DNA of 27,234 nt from Nephromyces sp. MM_2019 (Eukaryota > Apicomplexa > Aconoidasida > Nephromycida): NCBI GenBank assembly GCA_015657535.1, contig JADHZB010000691.1, positions 1 through 27,234 on the forward strand, written 5' to 3'. A program made the translations under genes and the position numbers. Below are positions 12,201 through 22,638 of this stretch, piece after piece. The notes beneath the pieces were generated by a model that saw only the letters and a program-made list of their open reading frames with translations, was not told the origin of the DNA and did no database searches. The number at the start of each line of letters is the position of its first letter. The stretch's first letter is position 1.

Positions 12201-14231
12201 TATTGAAGTTTCTACGCCAGCATTTCCCGTTCAAAAGAATTGTACTGCGAAGCACAAGTACCTAGCCTAGCTGAGCATGAACTTTGTAAACCAATTTTCA
12301 ACTGTCTCAAGAGCTCACTTCTTTATAGCCACGAAGTTAAACACAAAGAAAGGTACCATAAAAATTGGGGTATTAGTTTTAAGCTTATGCAGCCTATCTA
12401 TATAGTTTAAGAAAAATAGCACCGGTAAGCCCTAACGGAACTAGGTGTTCCTGGGATATTTTTCGGTCATTTAAGCCTAGCAGGCACACGTTACAAGACA
12501 AGTAGCATAAAATACGAAATTTTCAACTAGCTGCCGTCGGAGAACTTCAAAAAATATAGCCAAGCTGTGTAAAAAAATGCAAATGAGTGCAGGTCAGCGT
12601 TAGACATGCGATATGCAGCGCATAACAGAACTGACACGCAAAAAAAAGCGCATATTATGAAGTTAAGCGCATCACTAGACACATCATGCTAGCGTTCAAA
12701 AGATTTTTCCAGAAATTCTGCTGCAGACAGAGTACTTCTTACTTCCATGCAAGCATTTTATTTTGCTTTAAACAAACCCAATGGCTATGCTACCCCAAAT
12801 TTGGGTGTTTACTTGCGCACGCACCAGTGGAAGGCGCAGTCCGCGCTTTCAGTAACTGAATACAATCTCAAGTGGCCGAATGCTAATCGGGAAGGTTAAT
12901 AATTCCTCATAAAGAATTTAGTTGTGCAAAAGCGCGAGGACTAAGCCGCAAAAAGAGGAAGCTTAAAAATTCATGATAACCTTGAGGGGTCTGAACACTA
13001 AAATCAAAACAAATTCCACAGAAACATGAGCCTGATATGATACGTGAGACCATAACCTGTATACCCCTACCCCCCCGCTCAGGAATCTCGCAAGTCTCAT
13101 AGGAGATTTACGTAGCAACTGTGAGTGTCAAACCGAAGCGAAGCAATAGACAGTAGGGGACGCACGTAAAACAAATTAGCTGGTATTACTCATTTTAACC
13201 CACTAGTCTGCGAAGCTTACGAAAGTCTGCGTATTTTATCCTTGTACGGGCCGCAACGCATTTGTAAAAAGAATAGTAGTACTTAAGGGCGAAATGTGCA
13301 ACGGGGGCGCATTTATATAAAATAAATCTTGAACTTAATGAAAAACATGCTATTACTATTATTATGAGTGAAAATACAGGAAACTTGCGATGGACTAGCT
13401 GTTACCAAAATACAACTAAGTCATTACGAACTCTTTTTAAAGGACGCAACGATTGCGTATGCAATCCACACTGGAACAAAGATACGTGTCCCTCCACTCT
13501 CACATGAAAGAGGAATAAGCGGGAAGAGGTGGGGATATTAGACGCCAATTGGGAAAACCCCAATAGCCAGAAACGCAATAAAATACTATTTCAAAATGCG
13601 CGCAACGCCACTAATCGAGGATGATATATTTCGTGGTACCAAAGTCGGATCGTTCATAAAAGAATGTACAAAAATCCAATCAAAAGGCCATTCTCAGGTT
13701 TCCTGTACGCAACTGCGTGATATAATTGCTTCAAAACCATGCCGCCCACATGTTACCACCCGCGATAAACCGAGTAACAAGCAATTTAATAGCTTAGCTT
13801 GTATAATGCATCATCAAAGCAAGACACAAAACCTTAGAGAAAGACAATCTTGAACATGAGTTAAGGTTTTATCCAATCTGCACTGCAAGAGGTTAACCTA
13901 GCTTCAAACTATCGATTTCTTTATGCCACTGCAATGTAACAAGCAGCTAAATTTAGTAGCGTGCAAGTAAACGCTGCCGCCTGGTTTCATGCCTGCGTAA
14001 GTACACTTTTCAGGGGCGACGTCTTCATCTGTAGGCATCCGCTTGTTTATACACATCAGTCCGTATTGCAGCATACACAAAAACTTTCTACGCTAAAAAT
14101 GGTAAAGGGAAGCATCTTGAGTTTCTCTCCTTACTAGCCTTCCTCTGGAATGAAATTGCATTTACGCCTTAGAATTAGCTCGTTACTTATTATCGTGTCT
14201 TTTTTCTCTATGATTTCAAAGAAATTAGTAT
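9300..14231. other. Gene-poor AT-rich stretch
   Basis: No recognisable protein family, RNA gene or mobile element. TG/CA runs, so common in the introns at both ends of the window, are essentially absent. Short open stretches occur, for example minus 9838-9638, plus 10483-10743 and plus 11374-11586. All are under 110 codons and none has an identifiable homologue by eye. The 10483-10743 frame is the most protein-like. Any gene here would have to consist of short exons I cannot join with confidence. Confidence 0.45.
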
Positions 14232-14284
14232 AGTCCACCTGATTTATTGTAGAGTTTTTACTACTTCAATAAATCAGGTGGACT
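14232..14284. repeat. Perfect 17-bp inverted repeat with 19-base loop
   Basis: The left arm at 14232-14248 (A then GTCCACCTGATTTATT) is exactly complementary to the right arm at 14268-14284. The loop at 14249-14267 itself contains GTAG and CTAC, which can extend the stem past a 3-base bulge. There is no U-run typical of a bacterial terminator, and the context is eukaryotic. It could be a short foldback element or structured RNA. Confidence 0.85.
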
Positions 14285-15580
14285 GGATTTATAATGGAAT
14301 ATCGCCTATTAATCCATCTTCTGCTGTAGTTCATACAGCATTCGCGATATTTTTTACCTTGGAACTGGGTTTAGCCACTGACCGCCCTGGCCATAAGCTG
14401 CTGCTACTAGCTGGGCCGCTGCAAAGCAAAGAAAAAAACACAAGTAAGCCACTATCTGAAGTTTTTTGCTACATTCGGAGCCTTTATCTTTCTACTCAAA
14501 AATAGCATAAAGGCAGATAAAGAAACCATTTCGAAGGAAGAGATGACGGGATTAAATTGAGGAGGAAACCACCTTTATAGAAATACACTCTGGCTATTCA
14601 AGGAGGATAAGTAAACGTATTATCGCACAATACCCCGAATGAGTACCTGATATACCATCCACTCCTTCTAAAGGATATGTATTGGGTGCAGCAAAGTTAC
14701 AAGCACCTTCGTCTATGAAGGTGAACCAAAAACTATTCAACTTGATATAGTACACAGTCACAACCATCTGAAGCACAACTCAACTGCAGATGATTCCAAG
14801 CAGGAAAACATAGTACAATAATTTTTCGAGAAGATTATGATGCGCAGCTCACAAAAAAAGGAAAAAATGAATCTCTTCAACAAATCAAGATTCCATATTG
14901 TGATGAAAGGGGCCGTTGAACGCTCTAAAAAAGCTTTTTGAAGCAAGAAAGGTAAATTTAATCAAACAGGCAGACATACAAAAATATCAAAAAACTGAAA
15001 AGCGCAAAAATACACGAAAGGACTGTTTGGGTGCATGGCAAATCGCAAGAAATACAGGAAGCGGGTAAAAGAAACCTTTTTGGAGCAGCGAGTTTCGCAT
15101 TACACACAGAGAAGTAGAAGCAAGCAAAAATTGCAATGCTTTCCTATCTAAATCAAGGCAGCAAACGAGCTTTCATGTATGCTGGTGAAATTTTTTAATG
15201 TGAATAGCCATCACGATCCCATAATTGGAGGAAATTGCAAGGCAAAAAGGGTACAGTAAGCTGCGATTCAGTTAAATGGCTTGTAAAAATAAAAAAACCC
15301 ACTTTTTCCACGTACTAAAAGCAAGTTATTGCTGTAGCAACATATTCAAGACAAAATTTTTACGAGAAGAGATCGACAACAAAACACTATGTAGAAGATG
15401 AGGAGGATGCAGTCTAGGAATGGGTATGTTGTGTGTGTGTCTGTGTCTCCGTCCATGTCTGTGTGTCTGTGTCTGAATGTCTGCGTTTCTGTGTGTGTGC
15501 ATATGTCAGCACAAGAGGTAGGATATCACTTCACACATCCAGCAACTCCCTACTGCGAGTCCTATGAATTTAGTCAAGTT
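14285..15580. other. Non-coding stretch with short orphan ORFs and a TG run
   Basis: Nothing recognised. A plus frame starting inside the hairpin (14278-14505) and a minus frame (14776-14594) are open, but they lack family resemblance and consistent splice context. A TG-rich run (TGTGTGTCTG type) lies at about 15428-15510, the first such run after about 8 kb without them. Confidence 0.4.
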
Positions 15581-15583
15581 TTT

Positions 15584-15830
15584 TTAAATATGCTTAATAT
15601 AGTGTTGCCAGTGCAATATACCCCTATGAAATGATGGGAGAATAGTAGAGCTAATTTGCCTGAACTCATTGCTTGTGATGTACATAAAGCTGCCCACGTT
15701 GCATGAAGCAGGCCCACATGTCACTAGCCGCACGAAAATGAAGATGCACTGGAAATCAGCGTATGACGTAAGATTCACACACAAAAGTTCGCAAAGTACT
15801 GCCAAAGCTCCTGAATCAACTAAGTATAGT
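15584..15830 (-). CDS. Possible 3'-terminal exon of unknown minus-strand gene
   Basis: The frame opens after a pyrimidine-rich acceptor (TTCTTTCAG, AG at 15832-15831) with one base finishing a split codon. It runs 81 codons to a TAA at 15586-15584. The product begins LYLVDSGALAVLCELLCVN and is hydrophobic in its first half, ending HYIKHI. It lies downstream of the membrane-protein exons on the same strand, but the phase does not match the donor at 16047 directly, so an extra exon would be needed or it is a separate or false exon. Unrecognised. Confidence 0.25.
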
Positions 15831-16046
15831 CTGAAAGAACAGCTTCTGCAAGGCTAATAATCCTAATAAGCATAGGCTTAGCAAGAAAATGCCGCAAAAA
15901 AGGCTACTGCATAAAAAAATTACGAGTGATCTTCCTGACAACTCTAGGCCTAAAACAGCAGCAAATAGTATATACCCCTACTCTTATTATATCATAGCAT
16001 CACGAATACGTCAAACTACAGGGGAAAATCACGAGTAAAAACTTAC

Positions 16047-17980
16047 TTTTTTTCTGTTTCCTGTTCATATGAATCATATACCACATCTTGTAAGTAAGGT
16101 AGCCAATGAGACCCATTCCCAAGGGGTTTGCCCACCACCAAAACCGATAAGTTGAACTGCACACAGTATACAAAATTCCAAAATAAGGCTGTGCATTGAG
16201 ATAAAATTGAAAGATGGGGGGGTGAAAGTACGCACGCGCTGCCCCCAACAGAATACATGAAGGAGAGGTAATGCCCAGAAAGTGTCGAAGCAGAACAGAA
16301 TGTTCTGCAATTCAAAAAAAAAAAATCATGCAAAAAACCTGCCTGCTAGAACAGGAAATTACCTCAGACTAGTCTACAAAGTAAACTGCTTGCTAAACAT
16401 CAAAGAATAATAAAATACCAGAAAAATAAGATACTCCGTACAGTGGAAAGCTCAAAAAAACTACATTTCATCGCTTCTAATGCAATAACTTAAGGAAAAA
16501 ACTAAAAAAAAAGCAACCACACCTCCTCCATAAGAAAAACCTTTGTTAAAATATCTAAATTCTTCAAAATAAGACAGACAAAACGCGGCTTTTTACCCGG
16601 AAAGAGATTCAAGAAAGGGCAAAAAACGTAATTTCACGATAAAATATACTGCTTCCCACCGTGAAACGTAAGAAAAAAAGCATGGACCACAAAAAAACCC
16701 GAAAAGACGTATGTGTAAAAAAATTCACATCTTCTAAGGAGTTTCTGCATGTTAGCACGCAAAATCTTTAGCCTTCTGTACTTCTAGAGGAATAAAAAAT
16801 TTGGTTGCAAGACGAAATCAATTGTAGTGCCTAAAATTTTCCCAAAAAAAATTGATTCCTCAGCTTTTGCCTTCAAAGTAAGTATCCCCCTGCATCCTAT
16901 AAAAATACTCATTTCTTAACGACGGAATACGCAAATATTGCGATAACTCTACGTCTCTGCGCGTTGCTACTGGTTGCATCTCAACTACTCATAACCTCTA
17001 TCCCGAATGTACGGGCAAATAACTAGATAATTTGCTGCTGTAGAGTAGTGCCAAAACAAATAACCTTAACTTAAGGAGAAGCATATGCGATGCAGGAGGG
17101 GAATCGCATGATTATGCAAAAAAATCAGCTAGGCAGGAAATCCGGGCATATTCATCCAAATTGTGGTGGTTATGGGATTGACTTCATCATCTCTACTCAA
17201 TATGACGCTTATAACTGCAATTATCGCACGACTAGATGAAACGATAAAGCCACGTGAAATTCATTAAATCCGCATGGGCAGCTGATTTTAATGTAACATA
17301 CGTTTCCCGTCAGCTACGAAAGCAAAGTCATCATGCCGCCTGACAGGCTTAATTGCCAAAGCAGCAAACTTCAGTAAAAGAAGGTGAAGAAGCCCAGAAA
17401 AAAAGCTTTGTTGAACTATTTGAACTTTTATTCAATCCGCTGTTTTCCCTACACTGGCACCAGCATAAGTGGCGCTATGACATGTAATTACCCGCTCTTA
17501 AATATGCTATCACCTGCTCTAAAATACGCTCTTCCGCTCCAAAATCTTATCTTCTGCTCTAAAATATGCCACAAACCCCCCTTAACCACCACATCCACCA
17601 CAATATCACCTCTCAACTAAGATGTAAAAGGTAAAGTCCTTCAAATAAGAGACCCCCCAAGAGGGTCAAACAAATACTCTTAAATCAAACAAGACGTGAT
17701 TCGGCAATCTCATCACCCCAAAGTGTGCCTTGCGCACTCATTGACCTTGTTTCCCGAGCACTTCCCACTATACGTATAGTACCGCATCACCACACAAAAA
17801 TGTGCCTCACCAATGCGAAATCATAGCAATATTGCGATTCAGGAAATAGCCCACGCGGTTTCCAATATCTTTGGCAGACTTTCCCTCAAGTTCCTTCCAG
17901 AATCGAATCCACGTGCCTGGATTGATACTCCTCCCAGCCATCGTCAAGTAGTTCAAAAAGAAGAAACCCATTGCTGTATC
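16047..17980 (-). CDS. Small unknown membrane protein, two exons
   Basis: Exon A (17980-17811) encodes DTAMGFFFLNYLTMAGRS, then INPGTWIRFWKELEGKSAKD and IGNRVGYFLNRNIAMISH, ending in a GTGAGG donor with phase 2. Exon B (16156-16047) follows a TGTGTGCAG acceptor with the matching phase. It encodes STYRFWWWANPLGMGLIGYL followed by TYKMWYMIHMNRKQKK, then a perfect GTAAGT donor. The first ATG is at 17971-17969. Exon B has one likely membrane span followed by a basic end, as in small mitochondrial inner-membrane subunits, but no family is recognised. The intron would be 1,654 bp. After exon B, splicing a 31-base intron to an AG at 16017-16016 gives an immediate Ile-stop; unspliced reading adds 15 codons. 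An upstream exon is possible. Confidence 0.55.
17494..17571. repeat. Degenerate 20-22 bp tandem repeat, 4 copies
   Basis: Units of the form GCTCTAAAATATGCT begin at 17494, 17516, 17536 and 17556, with 2-5 differences between copies. Confidence 0.6.
17767..17780. repeat. 14-bp perfect palindrome
   Basis: ACTATACGTATAGT is its own reverse complement. It shares the TACGTA centre with the recurrent GTGTACGTACAC motif found elsewhere in the window. Confidence 0.7.
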
Positions 17981-18203
17981 CTCTGTTACACTTTTATGTG
18001 TGTGCGTATAGTCTTCTTGAATGGAAGATATTGGAACCAGTGTGGTGGCAGGGTAGGATTATTAAACAAGCATTTGTAAGGGGAAGGAGAAGCGAATGGT
18101 ATAACTCAAGGGGGAGAGAGTGGCAGGTGTGATATATTATTGCTTTTTTCAAGGGAGAGAGTAGTACTTCACCAATAGTCGGATCTTTTTCGTGGATATG
18201 TAT

Positions 18204-18260
18204 GCGTGTGTGTGCTTTTTTCGCGTGTGTGTGCTTTCTTCGCGTGTGTGTGCTTTTTTC
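18204..18260. repeat. 19-bp tandem repeat, 3 copies
   Basis: The unit GCGTGTGTGTGCTTTTTTC begins at 18204, 18223 and 18242, with one mismatch in the second copy. On the minus strand the region has no stop in one frame and no GT, so it could sit in an upstream exon or leader of the membrane-protein gene. More likely it is simple repeat DNA. Confidence 0.8.
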
Positions 18261-18927
18261 GTGGTCAGCGCATCAATCGGAAGCGTATATAGAACCGCTA
18301 GTCATTGAAGGGTGCTCGACACGGTAAGTTTAGGGGAGGAGGCATGCTTACAGCGGTAGCGTGTGTGTGATGCATATGGCGTGGACATCGTGGTAACAGT
18401 ACTCAGTGGAGTGTAGCCTGGTAACCTCTGCTGTTTGGGAAGACTAAACGATGAAATGAGAGTTCAAATATATTGACGAAATGAGAGTAAATTGACTGTA
18501 TATAATGACATCATTTCTTATCCAAAAAATATAACAGAATGAAATTTCCTCATCACCATCATTGCTATTTCTAACCAATCGCAGATCAGGCTTCCCAAGG
18601 AGATCTATGTACTGGGAGAGCCATATATTTAGTCGAGTAATTTTCCCCGCTGTTACGTAACAAGGAGTTGCAGCTTCGTAAGCATAGCTATTTTCAGAGT
18701 AGCACTATATATATCGCTTAATACTGAAATAAAATCTCTTACTCTCCTTCTCAGATCAATCTAAAGTCCCCCATACCACCTTGTTTATTGCAGCTCTTAC
18801 GGCTTCTCAGAGTAGGCTTTATTCCTGAAGAGACACATAGCCTTTATTAGTCTTTTGTCGCTTAAACTGTCAGTTTCACTACTTTCACCTTTTTAATCTC
18901 TAGTACTAACCCTCAAGTTTGTGTCAG
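18261..18927. other. Intergenic or unassigned stretch
   Basis: No recognised gene. A minus-strand ATG at about 18389 opens MSTPYASHTRYR before a GTAAGC donor. It could be a first exon of the membrane-protein gene, but the link is not secured. A TACTAAC sequence (18904-18910), matching a strong branch point, precedes the exon-like ORF that follows. Confidence 0.35.
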
Positions 18928-19125
18928 TACCCATCAGCAGCCGGTGAACAAACAAGACTGAATCAGCGTTGTTCGTTGGATAACACAAAATTTTTTTGCA
19001 AAAAGACTAAAAATACTGCAAACTGTGCGTGTGTGAGAGAACCTCCGGGTAGTGACTGCAATATTTTTGTCAATTACTCCACAACCGCAAATAAACTAGC
19101 AGAATCATACTTAATAAAGTACTAG
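18928..19125 (+). CDS. Possible terminal exon encoding a short cysteine-rich segment
   Basis: After an acceptor-like TTGTGTCAG and an upstream TACTAAC branch-point-like site, a frame of 65 codons runs to TAG. It reads YPSAAGEQTRLNQRCSLDN, then KFFC, ANCACVREPPGSDC and on to KLAESYLIKY. Five cysteines lie within 30 residues, which would suit a secreted disulfide-bonded segment. No upstream exon with matching phase was identified, and no family is recognised. It could be chance. Confidence 0.3.
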   Translation, partial: YPSAAGEQTRLNQRCSLDNTKFFCKKTKNTANCACVREPPGSDCNIFVNYSTTANKLAESYLIKY

Positions 19126-19256
19126 ATGTTTAAAACATTACTTTTTCCTTAAGTCACTGATAAAAAAAATTAAATATGAAGCTAATTCACCAAAGAAAAA
19201 TAAAAATAATTTTCGTTGCCTATGCACTATACTAGTATATCCATCCAAGTCAGCGG

Positions 19257-19268
19257 GTGTACGTACAC
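19257..19268. promoter_or_regulatory. GTGTACGTACAC palindrome, copy with shared flanks
   Basis: This is a perfect 12-bp palindrome in the context TCAGCGG-GTGTACGTACAC-TCCT. Related copies are at 4124-4135 (perfect), 7110-7121 (one change, same TCAGCGGG flank), 23954-23965 (perfect, same TCCT flank) and 26405-26416 (one change). A role as a protein-binding site is inference from recurrence only. Confidence 0.45.
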
Positions 19269-21122
19269 TCCTCTGAGTGGGTTTCTTTATGGTGTATGCT
19301 CATTTAATATTGTATTTCATAACAAAGAATATCTAGTAATAAGTTGGACCTTGAAGCACATATGTTGAAATTTCTCAAACCTTTTCGCTATCATCGTTGT
19401 GCTTCGCTCTCTCTGACCCCCCTTTGAGTGTCTTTTCTGCTCACCACTTGGAGTTTCTTGACTTATTTATAGAGGCAATTCGCACCTATCAACCTCCAAG
19501 TTACATCTCGTCAGAAATATCGCTCCTTAAGCGAATCACTTTTCTAAAGTATGCCATTTCCACTTGATTGAAATTCCGTAGTATTGGGCTTCCATACGAT
19601 TGAAATTTCATGCCATTTTATCCTTCGTACTAATGAATATCGAAACTGAGGGATGCCTATCCTGTAGGATTTCCATGCTAGAGCATCTCAGTACTGTAGA
19701 ACTTTTACAAGCATAGTGCTTAGACCTAGAAGCTTCACACCATCTTCACAGTAGTTAAACTTCCACTCTATTGGCATTTTTACGCTAGTAGAGCTCCAAA
19801 CACTATCACACAACCAACACACACCACCACAACCACTCCATACCCCCCCCCACCACACCACCACCACAATACCCACCACCCTTGTGATACCACAGGACCG
19901 GACCCACCCCATACAACCCTCTGAGCATAAATGGGGTGAGTCCCTCACACACACCGCCAAAGCAGCTTCCACACACGACTCGACCACCTGTGGCGACCTC
20001 AACCTATATGGGCTTCATCTGCGGCCACACACACAAAACCGGGGACAACCTGCCGCTCATACCTGCCTCCTAACCCCAAATATCCTTAAAAAAAAGCTGC
20101 TAAAACGTGGCAAATTGAAATTGCATATAAACATATATTAAAGGAGGAAATTAGTCTCCAACACGACGCCCCTTGCAAAGCCTTTACCTTTTACGGCTAT
20201 TCAGGCCGTCCGCTTTATGGCTATGCGGTGCTTATTTTACCATTTTCCTTGTTTAGTGGCTTCCCTCGTGGTCTAGAGGCAGTTTCACACCTTTTTCTAT
20301 GCTAGTCTCAAAGATGCGCACAATGGCTCGAGGCTTGCCTCGATATGACTATTAAAGCTTGCGTGAGGAGTGTGGGTATGTGCTGCCTTGAACCCTCTCA
20401 CCCGCCGTCTGTTAGAGGACACTACTTAATTTGCTAGATATAAGTGTATATAGGCGGGTGGAAAGGCGGGAGAGGAATTGTTTTCTCACTATTTTTTTTT
20501 GTGAGCTCACAGGTTTCCAGGGCCACTTGCTGATTTCTTTTCTTCTGCATCCTCTTCACTTTATTTTAGAGGGAATTAACGGTTAATAGGCAAGCATTCC
20601 CGCGGTTCTTTGGTGCTACAAAAAGAGAGGTAAGGGGGGTGGTTTTATGTTGGAAATTCTTTTTATCTTGCATAAAGTGAGGTCGAGTGATGGATTGTGA
20701 GAAGGTGATGGTGGTATATGTGTGTGAGGTTTGATGCTTCCCGTTGCTGTTTTTTTTTAAAGGGTAGTGTCTACTTTTCTAGTGTGTTGACCTTGTGTGT
20801 GCGAATAGTGGGTCTAAGGAAGTAATGATGCTGCCTTGCTGCAGTTTGCATGAACATTTGAGTGAAACTTTAAGTTTTTTTTGGGTAAATTTTATAACTT
20901 TCTCGCTGGGAGTGTGCGTTGAAGAGGATATTTGGGGGAATGGGTGCTGAAATTTAGTTGTAGTAGCGTATGCTTACTCTAGGAAGTAAATATTATGTTT
21001 AATGTAGAAATGTCTTGATATTTACTGAGGTTTTTTAAAGAGAAGTAGCAATGGCAGGAGATATTACGTTGGTTAAGTTTTACTAGATTAAAAAAAAGAG
21101 CTTTTAGCTGCAGGAAAAGGAA

Positions 21123-21199
21123 GAGATACTAAGAGTATGAGAATGCGAATTCGCTAGCAGCAAGAAGAGGAGATACTAAGAGCATCATAATGCGAATTC
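21123..21199. repeat. 30-bp direct repeat spaced 47 bp apart
   Basis: GAGATACTAAGAG begins at 21123 and 21170, and the similarity continues through AATGCGAATTC in both copies with a few mismatches. Function unknown. Confidence 0.75.
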
Positions 21200-22093
21200 C
21201 ATTGCAAACAAGCTTAACTTGCATTTGTACTGAGAAAAGGGCTTAAGCTGCCTGCCCATGTGGCAAAGCCAATTCAGTAAAAAGCGTACGGAAAATTCCC
21301 CTTAGTACGAGAGTCATTCATTTCACGTATAGAAGACAGGTTGTCTAGCAGATTGATTAGGCTAAAAGATACCTTCTAACTTCAAAATTAGTAATCAAAA
21401 CCTCACCAATACTTTAATTCTGTGTGTGCTGGATGTTTCCCTTCTATCCTCCTCTTGAACCCCTTTTAAAGGTTTTATCTTTCCTTGCTTGCTGTGAGTC
21501 TTGAAATTATCAGAGATTTTAGCACCAATTACTAATGTCTGTTGCTAAGTAAAAGGTCGAAAGAAGACGATACTGATAGAAGTTTTGCAGCTGCTAACGA
21601 ATTTTTCTGCTTTTTTTTTGTTTTGCGAATCATTTTCCAAAGATTTGCTGCTTTCTCGTTGCGATAAAGCTCTGTTGTAAACCCTGTTAAAATGAGCGTC
21701 CAAGTGGTAAAGCATTGAATTGCAGTTTAGATTTTGCTGTGTAGACTCCTCCTAGCGTAGTTTCGATGAGACAAAATTTGGCTGTCTTTTCCGGTGTTTA
21801 CGGCTTATTTTTTCGCCTTGTATAACGTGTGTGCCATTTTTTTTGTTTTGTATTTGCTAATGGCCATATATAATGCTTGGAAATCTGTGTGGCACTTTGA
21901 GAGATATTACTCCATCTTTTTTGATGAGTTTTCCCTTTTAGAGGGGTGTGGTGGTTGACTTGATGGAGTGCTGATGCAGCAATTTGACAAGTGTTAATGC
22001 AATATTTACGTTTTTAGGCAAAAATTTGATAAAATAAGTTTTTTTTTCAAAAAAGTAGGCATTTTTCGGTGTTTTTTTGAATTATATGATTCC

Positions 22094-22261
22094 ACTGTGT
22101 GTGGGGTGTCTACCATTATACTGTGTGCGCGAGATGTCTACCATTCTATTGTGTGTTAAGTGTTGAGAAGTTTGGGTTCTGCAACATAATCTAGTTTACT
22201 GTGTGTGCAGCTTGATCTTGTTTACCGTGTGTGTGCAACATGATCTAGTTTCCTGCGTGTG
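22094..22261. repeat. Two families of imperfect tandem repeats upstream of ACC
   Basis: Two copies of ACTGTGTG...GTCTACCATT occur at about 22094-22146. Three copies of GCAACATGATCTAGTTTACTG-like units, 26-28 bp apart, start at 22181, 22207 and 22235, each followed by TGTGTGT. They lie 380-550 bp upstream of the ACC start codon, in leader or promoter DNA. Confidence 0.7.
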
Positions 22262-22638
22262 TCCCTCATCTGACCAACTCTTTCTACCCGTTTAACTGCC
22301 TTTAATCCTCTTTTTTTTGATGCTGTTGAAGAGAAACTTCCTGGAAGTTTTTCTGCAAAGAAATTCACTAGTTTATGTGTGTGTGTTACGGTAGCTTCAT
22401 CCTCTTTTAGCATCATTTGCATATCCCTTTGTGTGCAGTAAAGCTATGCGACTGGCAAACTAGAGCTTTTGTTAAATTTTCCATCATCTTCTGCATACTA
22501 TTATAAGCCTATAGATAGTATTTTTTCCGGTTTCTTTGCCTACACAGCAGTGAGTGTACAGTTACTGAAAATATATCTGAAGGTGTCTTCTTGGTGTGTG
22601 AGATAAACCCGCAAGGAGTATTTCTCAAGGCTTTTAAA

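Larger units (their letters stand above)
16157..17810 (-). other. Putative long intron of the unknown membrane-protein gene
   Basis: No convincing coding exon was found on either strand. It is A-rich and lacks TG/CA runs. It includes a degenerate 20-22 bp repeat near 17494-17570 and a 14-bp perfect palindrome at 17767-17780 just past the donor. Confidence 0.4.
19126..22638. other. Intergenic stretch upstream of the ACC gene
   Basis: About 3.5 kb with no recognised gene. A C/CA-rich patch lies at about 19790-20050, where ORFs on both strands are composition artefacts. From 20500 onward the + strand becomes T-rich with scattered TGTGTG. Three groups of short direct repeats are listed separately. 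The 5' leader or promoter of ACC should lie at the right end. A minor possibility is an upstream ACC exon around 22310-22430, where an ATG-led frame ends at a GT-rich donor-like site. Confidence 0.45.

Noticed and set aside
19688..20141. ORFs on both strands in a C/CA-rich patch
   Set aside because: Composition-driven, no motif, no splice support.
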